Assembly (NCBI RefSeq): GCF_001509835.1
Contig: NZ_JXTJ01000010.1
Coordinates: 62,001 to 126,000 of the forward strand
Direction: 5' to 3'
DNA from: Allobosea sp. WAO
GTDB lineage: Bacteria > Pseudomonadota > Alphaproteobacteria > Rhizobiales > Beijerinckiaceae
DNA length: 64,000 bases
The first letter of the stretch is position 1. Each line of letters starts with the position of its first letter. Positions 19,854-29,262 of this stretch are shown piece after piece. The notes beneath the pieces were generated by a model, which did no database searches, had not been told where the DNA came from, and was given only the letters and a program-made list of their open reading frames with translations. Made by a program: the position numbers and the translations under genes.

Positions 19854-19857
<4 letters not shown>
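18856..19857 (-). CDS. oligopeptide/dipeptide-type ABC transporter ATPase (DppF-like)
   Basis: A 333-aa ATPase. Walker A GESGSGKTT (54-62), Q-loop IIFQDPYSSLNPR, signature EFSGGQRQRIGIARAL, Walker B LIIADEPVSALD and FISHDLSVVEYL are intact. The C-terminal Cys-containing extension (GCVFRTRCPHVIDAC) is typical of the DppF/OppF class and in some members holds an Fe-S cluster. It overlaps the DppD-like gene by 4 bp and is the last gene of the RpiR-linked transport operon. Confidence 0.93.
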
Positions 19858-20900
<1,043 letters not shown>

Positions 20901-20902
20901 GA

Positions 20903-21763
20903 TCAGAGGTCCTTGCGCAGGCGCGGATCTAGCAGATCGCGCAGGCCGTCGCCGACCAGCTGCAGCGACAAGACGCTGAGCACGATCGCTGCGCCGGGGA
21001 AGAGCATCATCCAGTCGGCCTGGCCGATATATTGCCGGCCGCCGGCGATCATCGTGCCCCAGGTCGGGATTTCCGGGCTGACGCCGACGCCGAGGAAGGA
21101 CAGGCTCGCTTCGGCCAGCATCGCATACGCGAAGATGAAGGTGGCCTGGACCAGGATCGGCGAGACGAGGTTGCGCAGGACATGGCGCGTCATGATCCGC
21201 CAGGTCGGCACGCCGAGCGCCCGCGCCGCTTCGACATAGGGCAATTCGCGGATGATCAGCGTCGAGGCGCGCACGATGCGGGCAAGGCGCGGCGCATAGA
21301 CGATGCCGAGCGCGACGATGACGGTGGCGAGCGAGGGGCCGAGCGCCGCGACCAGCGAGATCGCCAGGAGGATGTCGGGGAAGGCCATCATCGCGTCGAT
21401 GATTCGGGCGATGACGCCGTCGGCGCGGCGGAAGAAGCCGGCGACGAGGCCGAGCGTGATGCCGAGGATCGCGGCGAGCGCCGTCGCCGCCGCCCCGACC
21501 AGCAGCGAGAGCTGGCCGGCATAGATGGTGCGGCTGAAGATGTCGCGGCCGAACTCGTCGGTGCCGAAGAACCAGCGCTCGCTCGGCGGCTTCAGGCGGT
21601 TGACCACCGAAAGCCGGCTGGGCGAATAGGGCGCGATCAGCGGCGCGAGGATCGCCAGCAGCGCGATGATCGCGAGGACGACGAGGCCGATCACCAGCGT
21701 CTTGCGCTGCAGGATCAGGCTGGAGAGCCGCGGGCGGGCGGCTGGCGAGGAGGGAGCGGCCAT
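20903..21763 (-). CDS. oligopeptide/dipeptide-type ABC transporter permease (DppC-like)
   Basis: A 286-aa inner-membrane permease. The N-terminal segment (LVIGLVVLAIIALLAILAPLIAP) and FGTDEFGRDIFSRTIYAGQLSL are the hallmark of DppC/OppC proteins. The EAA loop is EAARALGVPTWRIMTRHVLRN. The start at 21763 (MAAPSSPAARP) overlaps the stop of the DppB-like gene by one base (TGATG). A longer in-frame start at 22036 would run far into that gene and is unlikely. Confidence 0.92.
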   Translation of the reverse strand: MAAPSSPAARPRLSSLILQRKTLVIGLVVLAIIALLAILAPLIAPYSPSRLSVVNRLKPPSERWFFGTDEFGRDIFSRTIYAGQLSLLVGAAATALAAILGITLGLVAGFFRRADGVIARIIDAMMAFPDILLAISLVAALGPSLATVIVALGIVYAPRLARIVRASTLIIRELPYVEAARALGVPTWRIMTRHVLRNLVSPILVQATFIFAYAMLAEASLSFLGVGVSPEIPTWGTMIAGGRQYIGQADWMMLFPGAAIVLSVLSLQLVGDGLRDLLDPRLRKDL

Positions 21764-22704
21764 CAGTAGCGCACCCTGGGGTCGATCGCGAGATAGAGCA
21801 TGTCGATCAGGAAGTTGATCAGCACATAGAGGGCGGCGATGACGAGGAGCGCGCCCTGGATGACCGGATAGTCGCGGCGCAGCACGGCCGAGACGACAAG
21901 ATTGCCGATGCCCGGCAGGCTGAACACCGTCTCGGTGACGACCGCGCCGGATATCAGCAGCGCCGCGGTGAGGCCGATCACGGTGAGCACGGGAATCAGC
22001 GCGTTCTTGAGGGCGTGCTTCATCACGACCCCCCATTCGCCCATGCCCTTGGAGCGGGCGGTGCGGACATAGTCGTCGTTCAGCACGTCGAGCATCGAGG
22101 CGCGGGTGAAGCGGGTTATCAGGGCCGAGGAGACGATGCCGAGCGCCAGCGCCGGCAGAACGAGATGGCGCAGCCGCTCGAGGAAGGAGGCATCGGGGCC
22201 GCCATAGCCGGAAGCCGGCATCCAGCCATAACGCACGGCGAAGATCTGGATCAGGATCAGGCCGAGCCAGAAGCTCGGAATGCTCGCCGCGAACATGGCG
22301 AAGGTGGTGGCGAGCTGGTCGAAGAGCGAGCCGCGCTTATAGGCCGAGAGGATGCCGACCGGCAGGGCGATGGCGCTCGCGATCAGGATCGAGAACAGGG
22401 TCAGGAAGAAGGTCGGCTCGGCCCGCTCGGCGAGCGCGCTCAGCACGGGCATGTTGAGGAAGATCGACTGGCCGAGATCGCCACGCAGGAGCTGGCCGAG
22501 GAACAGAACGTATTGCGTCGGCAGTGACTGATCGAGCCCGAGCCGGCTGCGCAGGCCGGCGATGTCGGCCGCGGTCGCATCCGGGCCGAGCATGACTGCC
22601 GCCGGGTCGCCGGGGGCGACGCGGACGATGATGAAGACGATCGTCACGACCGTGAACATCACCGCCAGCATGCCGAGGATGCGCTGCATCACATATCGCG
22701 TCAT
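21763..22704 (-). CDS. oligopeptide/dipeptide-type ABC transporter permease (DppB-like)
   Basis: A 313-aa inner-membrane permease, about six helices. It starts with MTRYVMQRILGMLAVMFTVV and has RVAPGDPAAVMLG, both characteristic of DppB. The EAA-type loop reads TARSKGMGEWGVVMKHALKNALIPVLTV. It pairs with the DppC-like protein. About 300 bp containing a large palindromic repeat separate it from the binding-protein gene upstream, which may lower its expression relative to that gene. Confidence 0.93.
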   Translation of the reverse strand: MTRYVMQRILGMLAVMFTVVTIVFIIVRVAPGDPAAVMLGPDATAADIAGLRSRLGLDQSLPTQYVLFLGQLLRGDLGQSIFLNMPVLSALAERAEPTFFLTLFSILIASAIALPVGILSAYKRGSLFDQLATTFAMFAASIPSFWLGLILIQIFAVRYGWMPASGYGGPDASFLERLRHLVLPALALGIVSSALITRFTRASMLDVLNDDYVRTARSKGMGEWGVVMKHALKNALIPVLTVIGLTAALLISGAVVTETVFSLPGIGNLVVSAVLRRDYPVIQGALLVIAALYVLINFLIDMLYLAIDPRVRY

Positions 22705-22800
22705 CGCGTGCCGGTTTCCGTTGTGCTTCGTGAGAGAGTGATTGCGGGTCGAGCGCCGCGCCGGCGGGTGTTGTCATGAGGCCGTTCGGGAATTCACCGC

Positions 22801-22915
22801 CCTCATCCTGAGGAGCCGCAAAGCGGCGTCTCGAAGGATGCTCCTGATGTCTCGGGAGCATCCTGGACCATCCTTCGAGACGCCATTTCAGACGAAATGG
22901 CTCCTCAGGATGAGG
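22801..22915. repeat. palindromic intergenic repeat (CCTCATCCTGAGGAG type)
   Basis: The element starts CCTCATCCTGAGGAGCC and ends with its complement GGCTCCTCAGGATGAGG; an inner arm TCTCGAAGGATG pairs with CATCCTTCGAGA. Together they form a ~115-bp imperfect cruciform or long hairpin. Elements of this sequence type are scattered between genes in many Rhizobiales genomes (recalled, not searched). It lies between the binding-protein gene and the permease genes, a common place for REP-like elements that stabilise the upstream part of the mRNA. Confidence 0.8.
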
Positions 22916-23006
22916 CGGAGAGTTTCCGAATGGCCTTTACGGCGTTGTCCGGGAGCGGCCTGAGGCCGCTCCCGAAGCGCGATGCTGTGAGGTGCCGGAA
23001 AATCGC

Positions 23007-24542
23007 TTACGGCTTGAGCGAGGCGTTCCAGAAATACGGCCAGGGCGAGGCGCTGTAGCCGGTCAGGCGCGGCGCCTTGGCGCTGAGGGCGGCGAAGTCG
23101 CCGACCTTGTAGAAGGGCGCCTCGTCGAAGATCAGCTTCTGCAGATCGGCGAAGATCGCCTTGCGCTTCTTCTCGTCCGACTCGGCGTTGAGCGCGTTCA
23201 GCAGCTTGTTCTTGGCTTCGCTCGCCCACCAGCCGGGATAGCTGTCGGGCAGCGGCGCGATCAGCGCCGGCTCGGCCAGGAACGGGCTGTGCGTGATGAA
23301 GATGTCCCAGAGGGCCGGCTCGGCGCGGCGCTGCACCAAAGTCGCCCAGTCGACGACCTGGAGGTCGACCTTGAGGCCGGCCGCCTTGAGGTATTCGGCC
23401 GCGACCTGCGCCATCTTGTAGTGGAACTCGTACTGGCGGCTGGTCAGGATGCGGATCGGCGCGCCGTCATACTTGGCGGTCTTCGCCAGCGCCTTGGCCT
23501 TGTCGGCATCGCCCTGGTTGTAGGCCTTGATGCCGGCATCGCTGCGCCAGACATAGCCTTCCGGATACATGGCGCCGTCGACCTTGTAGAACTCGGGCTT
23601 GCCGAAGGCGGCGGCCAGCATGTCCTCGGCGTTCAGCGCAGCCTGGACAGCCTTGCGCATGTCCAGGTTGGTCATCATGCCCTGCTTGTTGTTCATGATG
23701 AACATCGGCCAGCCGAAGCCCTGCATCAGCAACGGCTCGGTCTTGGCCTGGCCCTTCAGCCGGTCGAAAGCCTCGACCGGGATCAGGTCGGCGAAGTCGA
23801 ACTGGCCGGCGAGCGCGCCCTCGACGCGGGTGTTGGCGTCGGGGACCGGCACGAAGCGGATCTCGTCGAGATACTGCTTGCGGGCGCCGCCGAAGCCGTC
23901 CGGCTCGCCCTGGCGCTGCTTGTAGCCGTCGAAGCGGACGAGCTGGATGTACTGGTCGGGCTTGCGCTCCTTGAGCTGGTAGGGCCCGGTGCCGACCACG
24001 TCCTTGATCGGGTTTTCCATCTTGTCGGCCGGCATGATCACGGCCGCCGAGTTGTTGAAGGCGAGCAGCGCGGTGAGCGGTGCGAACGGGGCCTTCAGCG
24101 TGATCTTGACCGACTTGTCGTCAGGTGCCTCGATCGACGCGATGTTGCCTGCGACGAGCTTGCCGCGCGAGGCCAGCTCGGTCCAGCGCTTCAGCGAGGC
24201 GACGACGTCCTGCGCGGTCATCGCCTTGCCGTTGTGGAAGGTGACGCCCTGGCGCAGCGGGATGGTGTAGATCTTGCCGCCATCGCTGATCTGCGGAAGC
24301 GTCTCGGCGAGGAGCGGGGTCAGCGCCCAGTTCTTGTCGAAGGTGTAGAGCGTCTCGTAGAAATGCTGGCTGATCATGCCCAGGAGGTCGCCGGCGGCGA
24401 CCATCGGGTCGAGCGTGTTGGGCTCGCCGATCGTGGCGACGTTGATCGTGCCGCCCTTCTGCTGGGCGAGGGCCGGCGCCGCAGCGCCCAATCCCGCGAC
24501 GGCGAGCGCGGTCGCGCCGATCCGGGCTAGTTTCGTCAACAT
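23007..24542 (-). CDS. oligopeptide-type (family 5) ABC substrate-binding protein
   Basis: A 511-aa periplasmic binding protein (SBP_bac_5). Its Sec signal (MLTKLARIGATALAVAGLGAAAPALAQ) is followed by GGTINVATIGEPNTLDP, the standard opening of the family. Internal motifs such as YTIPLRQGVTFHNGKAMTAQDV and VVGTGPYQLKER are also typical. The start ending at 24542 is preceded by GGGAGGAAGC on the minus strand. It follows the creatininase-family gene by 58 bp and precedes the Dpp-type permeases, so it supplies substrate specificity to that transporter. The ligand is unknown. Confidence 0.93.
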   Translation of the reverse strand: MLTKLARIGATALAVAGLGAAAPALAQQKGGTINVATIGEPNTLDPMVAAGDLLGMISQHFYETLYTFDKNWALTPLLAETLPQISDGGKIYTIPLRQGVTFHNGKAMTAQDVVASLKRWTELASRGKLVAGNIASIEAPDDKSVKITLKAPFAPLTALLAFNNSAAVIMPADKMENPIKDVVGTGPYQLKERKPDQYIQLVRFDGYKQRQGEPDGFGGARKQYLDEIRFVPVPDANTRVEGALAGQFDFADLIPVEAFDRLKGQAKTEPLLMQGFGWPMFIMNNKQGMMTNLDMRKAVQAALNAEDMLAAAFGKPEFYKVDGAMYPEGYVWRSDAGIKAYNQGDADKAKALAKTAKYDGAPIRILTSRQYEFHYKMAQVAAEYLKAAGLKVDLQVVDWATLVQRRAEPALWDIFITHSPFLAEPALIAPLPDSYPGWWASEAKNKLLNALNAESDEKKRKAIFADLQKLIFDEAPFYKVGDFAALSAKAPRLTGYSASPWPYFWNASLKP

Positions 24543-24600
24543 TTCAGCTTCCTCCCTGTGGTTTCTTGTCTGTCTGACGTCAAATGAGCAGCGCTTTCCG

Positions 24601-25359
24601 TCAGCGCTGGCGGATGGTCTCCACGACATGGGCCAGCTGCTCGACCACGGCGGCGGTGATCTGCTCACCCTTCTCGCGCGTGGCCAGCGAGGGATCGCCG
24701 ACGACGCCGGTGCCGCCGGACATCTCATGCATCGAGCGGAACAGGGCGCCGCGGGCCGGCAGGATCATGTCGGCATTGGCCCAGTCATGGGTGCCGACAT
24801 AGTTCATCCCCGAGACCAGCGCGGTGCGCACGCTCTTGGGTGCGCCGAGCAGCATCAGCGAGGTCTCGAACTCGCAGGCATGGTTGATGCCGGCGAAGGC
24901 GCTCTCGCGGATCGCGCCAAGCTCCTTGGCGGCAAGGCGCCACCAGGTCAGGAAGGCGATGCGGCAGTCGCGATGCTTCGTGCCGAAGGTCTCCAGCAGC
25001 ACCTGGCCGATCGCCTGGTTGCCGCCATGGCTGTTGAACAGCACGATGTTGCGGAAGCCGTGGCGCACGACGCTTTCGAGGATATCCCCGACATAGGCCA
25101 GGAAGGTCTCGTGGCGGACGCTGAGCGTGCCGGGAAAGTCCATATGGTGCTCGGAGCAGCAGACCTTGACCTGCGGCAGGATCAGCACGCGATCGCCGAG
25201 CTTCGCTTCCAGAGCCTGCAGGAAGTGATCGCCGATGACGGCGTCGGTCTCGAGCGGCAGGTGCGGGCCGTGCTGCTCGATCGCGGCGACGTTCAGCACG
25301 ACTGGGATGTCGCGATCGAGCGCGGCGACTTCGTTCGTCGTGAGGGTTTCCCAACGCAT
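24601..25359 (-). CDS. creatininase-family amidohydrolase
   Basis: A 252-aa metal-dependent hydrolase of the creatininase (creatinine amidohydrolase/MftE/ArfB) family, usually cytoplasmic and acting on cyclic or linear amides. Expected metal ligands are visible: IEQHGPHLPLETD (Glu28, His30, Asp39), NSHGGN and HACEFETS. Here it lies 17 bp downstream of an enolase-superfamily gene and just upstream of the binding protein of a peptide-type transporter. It therefore probably hydrolyses an amide or lactam taken up by that system, perhaps after or before the enolase-type step. Creatinine itself is not indicated. Confidence 0.88.
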   Translation of the reverse strand: MRWETLTTNEVAALDRDIPVVLNVAAIEQHGPHLPLETDAVIGDHFLQALEAKLGDRVLILPQVKVCCSEHHMDFPGTLSVRHETFLAYVGDILESVVRHGFRNIVLFNSHGGNQAIGQVLLETFGTKHRDCRIAFLTWWRLAAKELGAIRESAFAGINHACEFETSLMLLGAPKSVRTALVSGMNYVGTHDWANADMILPARGALFRSMHEMSGGTGVVGDPSLATREKGEQITAAVVEQLAHVVETIRQR

Positions 25360-25376
25360 GGAAATGAGCTCGCTGT

Positions 25377-26525
25377 TCAGGAAATCGTGCGGCCGCCGAC
25401 GCGGAAGCGGGCGATGGCGGCCTCGTCGAGGACGATGCCGAGGCCCGGACCGTCATCGGGGATGCGCACATGCGGCGGCTCGAAGGTGAGCGGCTTGGCG
25501 AGCAGATCGTGGCTGCGGATCATCCGGCCGAAAATGTCGCTCGGCCAGACGCAGCTCTTCGCCGCCGCGGCCTGGTGGACATACATCGCCTCGAGGATGC
25601 CGAGGTCGACCTCCGAGCCGTGCCAGCAATAGACGCCGGCGGTCGAGGCGATGTGGTCGAGCGTCTGGAACTTGGCGAGGCCGCAATTGAAGTTGAAGCC
25701 GTCGACCGCGCCATGGGCGATGGCGTTGATCGCGTCATGCGCGCGCTGGCCCTGATAGATATAGGGCAGCGAGACGTGCAGCACGATCGGGATCGAGGAG
25801 AAGCGACGCAGCTCGGCGAAATCCTGCAGCATCCAGCGCGGCAGCGGGTCCTCGAGCAGGAGGACGTTGCCGACCTTTTCGAGCTCCCGGATGATCGGAC
25901 GGGCATTGCCCGCATTCTCCCAGCGCTGGTTGGGATCGAAGATCACCTTCATGCCGGGCGCATATTCCTTGATGCGGGCGCACCAGCCGGCGACGTCGTC
26001 CTCGAGGTCGCATTTAAACTTGATGACCTTGTAGCCCTGCTCGAAATAGCGCTTCACCCAGGGGCCGACCTCGTCCTGCGTGCGATGGCTCGACCAGGCG
26101 CTGACATTGACGCGGTCGCGGATGGCGCCGCCGAGCAGGCGGTGCATCGGCACGCCCAGCGTCTTGGCATAGGCGTCCCAGATCGCGCATTCGAAGCCGT
26201 CATATTCGCGGCAGAGCGGCAGCGGCAGGTCCTGCAGCGGCAGATCGAAGATCGACTGGCCGATCAGGTTGGCGCAGATCGCCTCCAGGCGCGGCCATTC
26301 ATGGTCGCGGTAGAATTCGCCGATGCCGACGACGCCGTTCTTCAGCTTCATCCGGACGATCAGCTTGGGCAGTTCGTCGAACTGCACGCTCCAGCCCGCC
26401 TTTCCGGCGACCGGCAGCATGTGCAGCGGCTTGGCGAGACTGTCCGAATTGATGACGCCAGGATTCGCGGGGACGATGACCTCGTCGAACTGGAAGGACA
26501 GGATCGTTCCGTCGGCTGGCTGCAT
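25377..26525 (-). CDS. mandelate racemase/muconate lactonizing enzyme family protein (atypical metal site)
   Basis: A 382-aa enolase-superfamily enzyme; such enzymes abstract a proton alpha to a carboxylate. The capping domain spans ~1-135 and the barrel ~140-360. The general-base motif IKFKC supplies Lys169 and Lys171. Two metal ligands are evident: Asp197 (FDPNQRW) and Glu225 (LLEDPL). At the third position, where the family has Asp/Glu after IPI, the sequence is IPIVLHVSLPY, so His250 or Val251 replaces the acid. Another conserved block reads YCWHGSEVDLGILEA. The enzyme may use an altered metal site or belong to a little-studied subgroup. It is the first structural gene after the RpiR regulator and is preceded by operator-like palindromes. 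Confidence 0.85.
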   Translation of the reverse strand: MQPADGTILSFQFDEVIVPANPGVINSDSLAKPLHMLPVAGKAGWSVQFDELPKLIVRMKLKNGVVGIGEFYRDHEWPRLEAICANLIGQSIFDLPLQDLPLPLCREYDGFECAIWDAYAKTLGVPMHRLLGGAIRDRVNVSAWSSHRTQDEVGPWVKRYFEQGYKVIKFKCDLEDDVAGWCARIKEYAPGMKVIFDPNQRWENAGNARPIIRELEKVGNVLLLEDPLPRWMLQDFAELRRFSSIPIVLHVSLPYIYQGQRAHDAINAIAHGAVDGFNFNCGLAKFQTLDHIASTAGVYCWHGSEVDLGILEAMYVHQAAAAKSCVWPSDIFGRMIRSHDLLAKPLTFEPPHVRIPDDGPGLGIVLDEAAIARFRVGGRTIS

Positions 26526-26573
26526 GGCTCGGCTCGTCTTCTCATCGTTGGCGCTTGGCGCGGCGGCCGGGAA

Positions 26574-26605
26574 TGTAGCTAGATTACATTTACTGTCAAT
26601 CTAGC
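26574..26605. promoter_or_regulatory. RpiR-type operator in the promoter of the catabolic operon
   Basis: TGTAGCTAGATTACA (26574-26588) matches the palindromic TGTA-N7-TACA pattern known for RpiR/HexR-type regulators. Overlapping it is a second dyad, GCTAGATT (26578-26585) and AATCTAGC (26598-26605), with 8-bp perfect arms. The site lies ~50 bp upstream of the enolase-superfamily start, where it could overlap the promoter. Confidence 0.6.
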
Positions 26606-26788
26606 CGATGCGATTTGCACGCACGATTGCTTCTGTGGTCGCGGCTACGCGCCTGTCGGTCTGGATGGGGCGCTACCGTCGGTCAGCGTTTGCATGTGTC
26701 TATGTAGTTGATTTTACGAATCTTATAATTTTGACAATACGCCGCAGGGCCGCGCCGGATGCCTCGGCTGGCTCTTGGGTCTCATGAA

Positions 26789-26803
26789 TGTAGCAAAACT
26801 ACC
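26789..26803. promoter_or_regulatory. second RpiR-type operator
   Basis: TGTAGCAAAACTACC is a TGTAG-N5-CTAC(A) palindrome with one mismatch at the last base. Like the site at 26574 it is preceded by GAA (shared GAATGTAGC). It lies just after the stop codon of the RpiR gene, ~215 bp from the first site, so looping between two bound dimers is possible. Confidence 0.5.
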
Positions 26804-26814
26804 TATTGGGGATA

Positions 26815-27699
26815 TCAGTCGCCGATCGGCTGCCCCTCTGTGCTGCCGTGGAGGGCGATGAGTGTCGCGCGGGCGCGCCAGAGCTTCTTCGAGACGGCCT
26901 TCATGCGGCGGGCGCCGAGCAGAGTCGCGATGCAGTCGAGCAGGAAGAGCTGTCCGTAGCGGCCGCGATTGGGCATGTAGAAGAACTTCTCCTCGTCGAA
27001 GGCCTGCAGCGGCACGAGCACGCTGGCGAGCTCGGCGAGCGGGCTCGGCGGGTGGGTGACGGCGATGACTCCGGCGCCCTGGCTGCGGGCGATCTCGGCG
27101 CTGTCGAGCAGCGAGCGCGGCTTGCCGGTGACAGAGAATATCAGGAGGACATCGTCGGGGCCGCAGGTCGCGGCCATGACGCGCTGCTGATAGGGGTCGG
27201 CCGTCGAGGATGCCGCGACGTCGAGGCGGAACAGCCGGTTTTCCGCTTCGGTCGCGACATTGGCCGAGCTGCCGCCGACGCCGAAGCAGAAGACGCGGCG
27301 ACCCTTGTCGAGCAGGTCGACGGCGGCCTCGATCGCCTTCGGATCATGCTGGGCGAAGGCCATCGACAGCGCCTGCACGGTCGCGTTGTAGACGTGCTCG
27401 GCGACCTCGTTGCCGGTGTCGGCCGGCTGCTGGCGCTCGGCGGCGAGGTACATCCGGCCGATCGCATATTCCTGGGCCAGGCGGATCTTGAAATCGGTGA
27501 AGCCGTCACAGCCCATGCGTCGGGCGAAGCGCACCACCGTCGGCTCGCTGACATGCGCCTGTGCGGCAAGATCCCTGGTGCTGATCCGCGCCGCGCCGTC
27601 GATGTCCGCCAGAATGATCTCGGCGACATTCCGCTCGGCCCGGTTCATCTCAGGTGCTTCGACCCGCATGCGGTCGATCAGGCTGCTCACGTGGCGCAT
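26815..27699 (-). CDS. RpiR-family transcriptional regulator
   Basis: A 294-aa regulator. Residues ~1-77 form the RpiR helix-turn-helix domain (STRDLAAQAHVSEPTVVRFARRMGCDGFTDFK). Residues ~125-255 form a SIS sugar-isomerase-type ligand domain (RVFCFGVGGSSANVATEAENRLFRL, LLIFSVTGKPRSLLDSAEIARSQG). SIS domains sense phosphosugars or other small metabolites. I place the start at 27699 (MRHVSSLID), the usual N-terminus for the family; a longer frame to 27864 has unrelated composition. It is codirectional with the enolase-creatininase-Dpp genes, ~290 bp downstream, where two RpiR-type palindromes occur, so it most likely controls them. Confidence 0.9.
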   Translation of the reverse strand: MRHVSSLIDRMRVEAPEMNRAERNVAEIILADIDGAARISTRDLAAQAHVSEPTVVRFARRMGCDGFTDFKIRLAQEYAIGRMYLAAERQQPADTGNEVAEHVYNATVQALSMAFAQHDPKAIEAAVDLLDKGRRVFCFGVGGSSANVATEAENRLFRLDVAASSTADPYQQRVMAATCGPDDVLLIFSVTGKPRSLLDSAEIARSQGAGVIAVTHPPSPLAELASVLVPLQAFDEEKFFYMPNRGRYGQLFLLDCIATLLGARRMKAVSKKLWRARATLIALHGSTEGQPIGD

Positions 27700-28045
27700 C
27701 GTCCCAGTTTCCGGCACTCGCCGCGGTGGCGTCAGATATCCCTCGCCCGGAACCAAGCAAATCCGTGGCGCGCTCGGTTCCACAGCTTCCTGCCGCGAGC
27801 GCGGCGCTTCCGGCCATGCAGCTGTCGCGCGCCCGAGTATTTCGATGGGCGGACGATCAGGCAAGGGGCGCGGCTACGAGCGGCTATAGAGCCAAGCACG
27901 CCATGCTGTGAGGGCCGATTGTTCGCAAGTACCCGCCATGCATCTGCCGCGACATGGTCACGAAATGACCCGATTGGGTTCAGCCTCAGATCCCATTTCC
28001 GGTGTCCAATCGCGCGCTCATCCGCAACCGATGGAAGGAAACTCC
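27700..28045. other. 346-bp divergent intergenic region
   Basis: This separates the minus-strand RpiR gene from the plus-strand small secreted-protein gene and must contain both promoters. I see no convincing operator palindrome or RNA structure in it. In-frame extensions of both genes into the region lack family similarity. Confidence 0.45.
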
Positions 28046-28420
28046 ATGCGAATGATCACGATTGCCGCAGCCGGTGCCGCGCTCTTGCTGGCTGGCGCCG
28101 CCAACTCCCAGACTCGTCCGGCCGACCCGCCTGCGAGCCCGCCCCCGGCCGCCGCGCCGCAGGCGCCATCGACCGCGCCGACGATCAGAGCGATCACTGT
28201 GGTCGAGATCGACGAACTTCCCGAGGCGACGCGTGCACAGGTGAACCAGCTCGTGGCGACCCGCACGGCGAACGAGCTGCAACAGCTTCAGAAGGCGATC
28301 GAATCTGCTCCGGCCGTGAAGTCCGCCATCGAGGCCAAGGGGTTCTCGACCCGCGATGTGGTGATGGCCGAAGTGAACGACGAGGGCGAGCTGACGGTCG
28401 TCACCAGGCGTGTCGGCTGA
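28046..28420 (+). CDS. small secreted protein of unknown function
   Basis: A 124-aa protein with a clear Sec signal (MRMITIAAAGAALLLAGAANSQ), then a Pro/Ala-rich linker (~23-47) and a C-terminal acidic/helical domain (VVEIDELPEATRAQVNQLVA ... FSTRDVVMAEVNDEGELTVV). GGAAGGAAACTCC precedes the ATG at 28046. I do not recognise the family. The composition suits a periplasmic protein. It is monocistronic and followed by a hairpin. Confidence 0.7.
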   Translation: MRMITIAAAGAALLLAGAANSQTRPADPPASPPPAAAPQAPSTAPTIRAITVVEIDELPEATRAQVNQLVATRTANELQQLQKAIESAPAVKSAIEAKGFSTRDVVMAEVNDEGELTVVTRRVG

Positions 28421-28468
28421 CCGAGGTGCCGCCGGCTAGCGGCTCCGAAGGAGTCGTCTCTCCCAGGT

Positions 28469-28494
28469 GGCGGAGGACCATTCAGCCCTCCGCC
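28469..28494 (+). terminator. hairpin after the small secreted-protein gene
   Basis: GGCGGAGG and CCTCCGCC form an 8-bp perfect stem with a 10-nt loop about 50 bp after the stop at 28420, followed by TCTTCCC. The T-tract is poor, so termination is plausible but not certain. Confidence 0.45.
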
Positions 28495-28637
28495 TCTTCC
28501 CAATTGGAGTTATCGAGGCAGGGCAGACGGGCGATAGCGCAGCCCAGCGTACTCAAGCCCTGCCTCCGGCGTCGATGATCGACGGATACTGCTTTCAGAT
28601 GGCAACGTCTGGCACTGCCATTTGAAAGCGTCCGGTA

Positions 28638-28763
28638 CTAGCTCCAGAACCCATCCTGATGGGCGCGTGGCGAGAACGTTTCCGAGTCGTCCTGTTCGGT
28701 CGTCTCGATGTCGTTCTCGTGTTCGGCGTCGAGTGCGCCGTCCGAGTCGTGCCGTTCGAGCAT
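28638..28763 (-). CDS. 41-aa acidic small protein
   Basis: The minus strand has a strong ribosome-binding site (AAAGGAGAGAACC) immediately before an ATG that opens 41 codons: MLERHDSDGALDAEHENDIE continuing to QDGFWS and TAG. The product is very acidic and hydrophilic with no membrane segment. It lies between other small stress or envelope genes. The ribosome-binding site is the main support; no family is recognised. Confidence 0.5.
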   Translation of the reverse strand: MLERHDSDGALDAEHENDIETTEQDDSETFSPRAHQDGFWS

Positions 28764-28883
28764 GGTTCTCTCCTTTCATAATCTAGGGGGAGGGTTGCTT
28801 CAGGCACACCAAAGATAGGGGTTTTTGCTGCGCTGCACAAGGTTTTGGCTGGAGTGTCGGCCTTCCCGAAGGGCAGGTAGAGC

Positions 28884-29093
28884 TCAGCCATTGCCCTCCG
28901 AGCGCGCATCCGTCGCGGTCGCAGACTGGCTCTCCGCGGCACGATCGAGGCATTCGGCCATGGCCGATGTTCCCCATGAGTGCTTCGAGCACTGCGCCGT
29001 TCCGACGGTCAGATTAGGGGCGGATCCCTGCGGCTGCTGCGCGCCGCTGCATCCGCCGAGGGCCAGGGCGAGTATGGCCAAGGTCAGTCGCAT
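28884..29093 (-). CDS. small lipoprotein
   Basis: A 69-aa protein with a lipoprotein signal (MRLTLAILALALGGC; lipobox LGGC, lipidated Cys15). The mature part is ~55 residues with two further Cys (AQCSKHSWG and MAECLD) that could form a disulfide. Minus-strand GGAGAG precedes the ATG. The family is not recognised. Confidence 0.7.
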   Translation of the reverse strand: MRLTLAILALALGGCSGAQQPQGSAPNLTVGTAQCSKHSWGTSAMAECLDRAAESQSATATDARSEGNG

Positions 29094-29262
29094 TTTGCTC
29101 TCCGGTTTCGAAACCCGGCCAGCCCATCACAGAGGTGGGGCAGGAGTTTGATGCCGGGCAAGCGCTGGTGGTGGCGCGTGATTTGCGCGGAGCAAGGCGA
29201 CTATGCCGATGCCGTCCAATTTCGAAACGTTTTGTCCCAAAAACGCGCAATCGGAGACGTCC

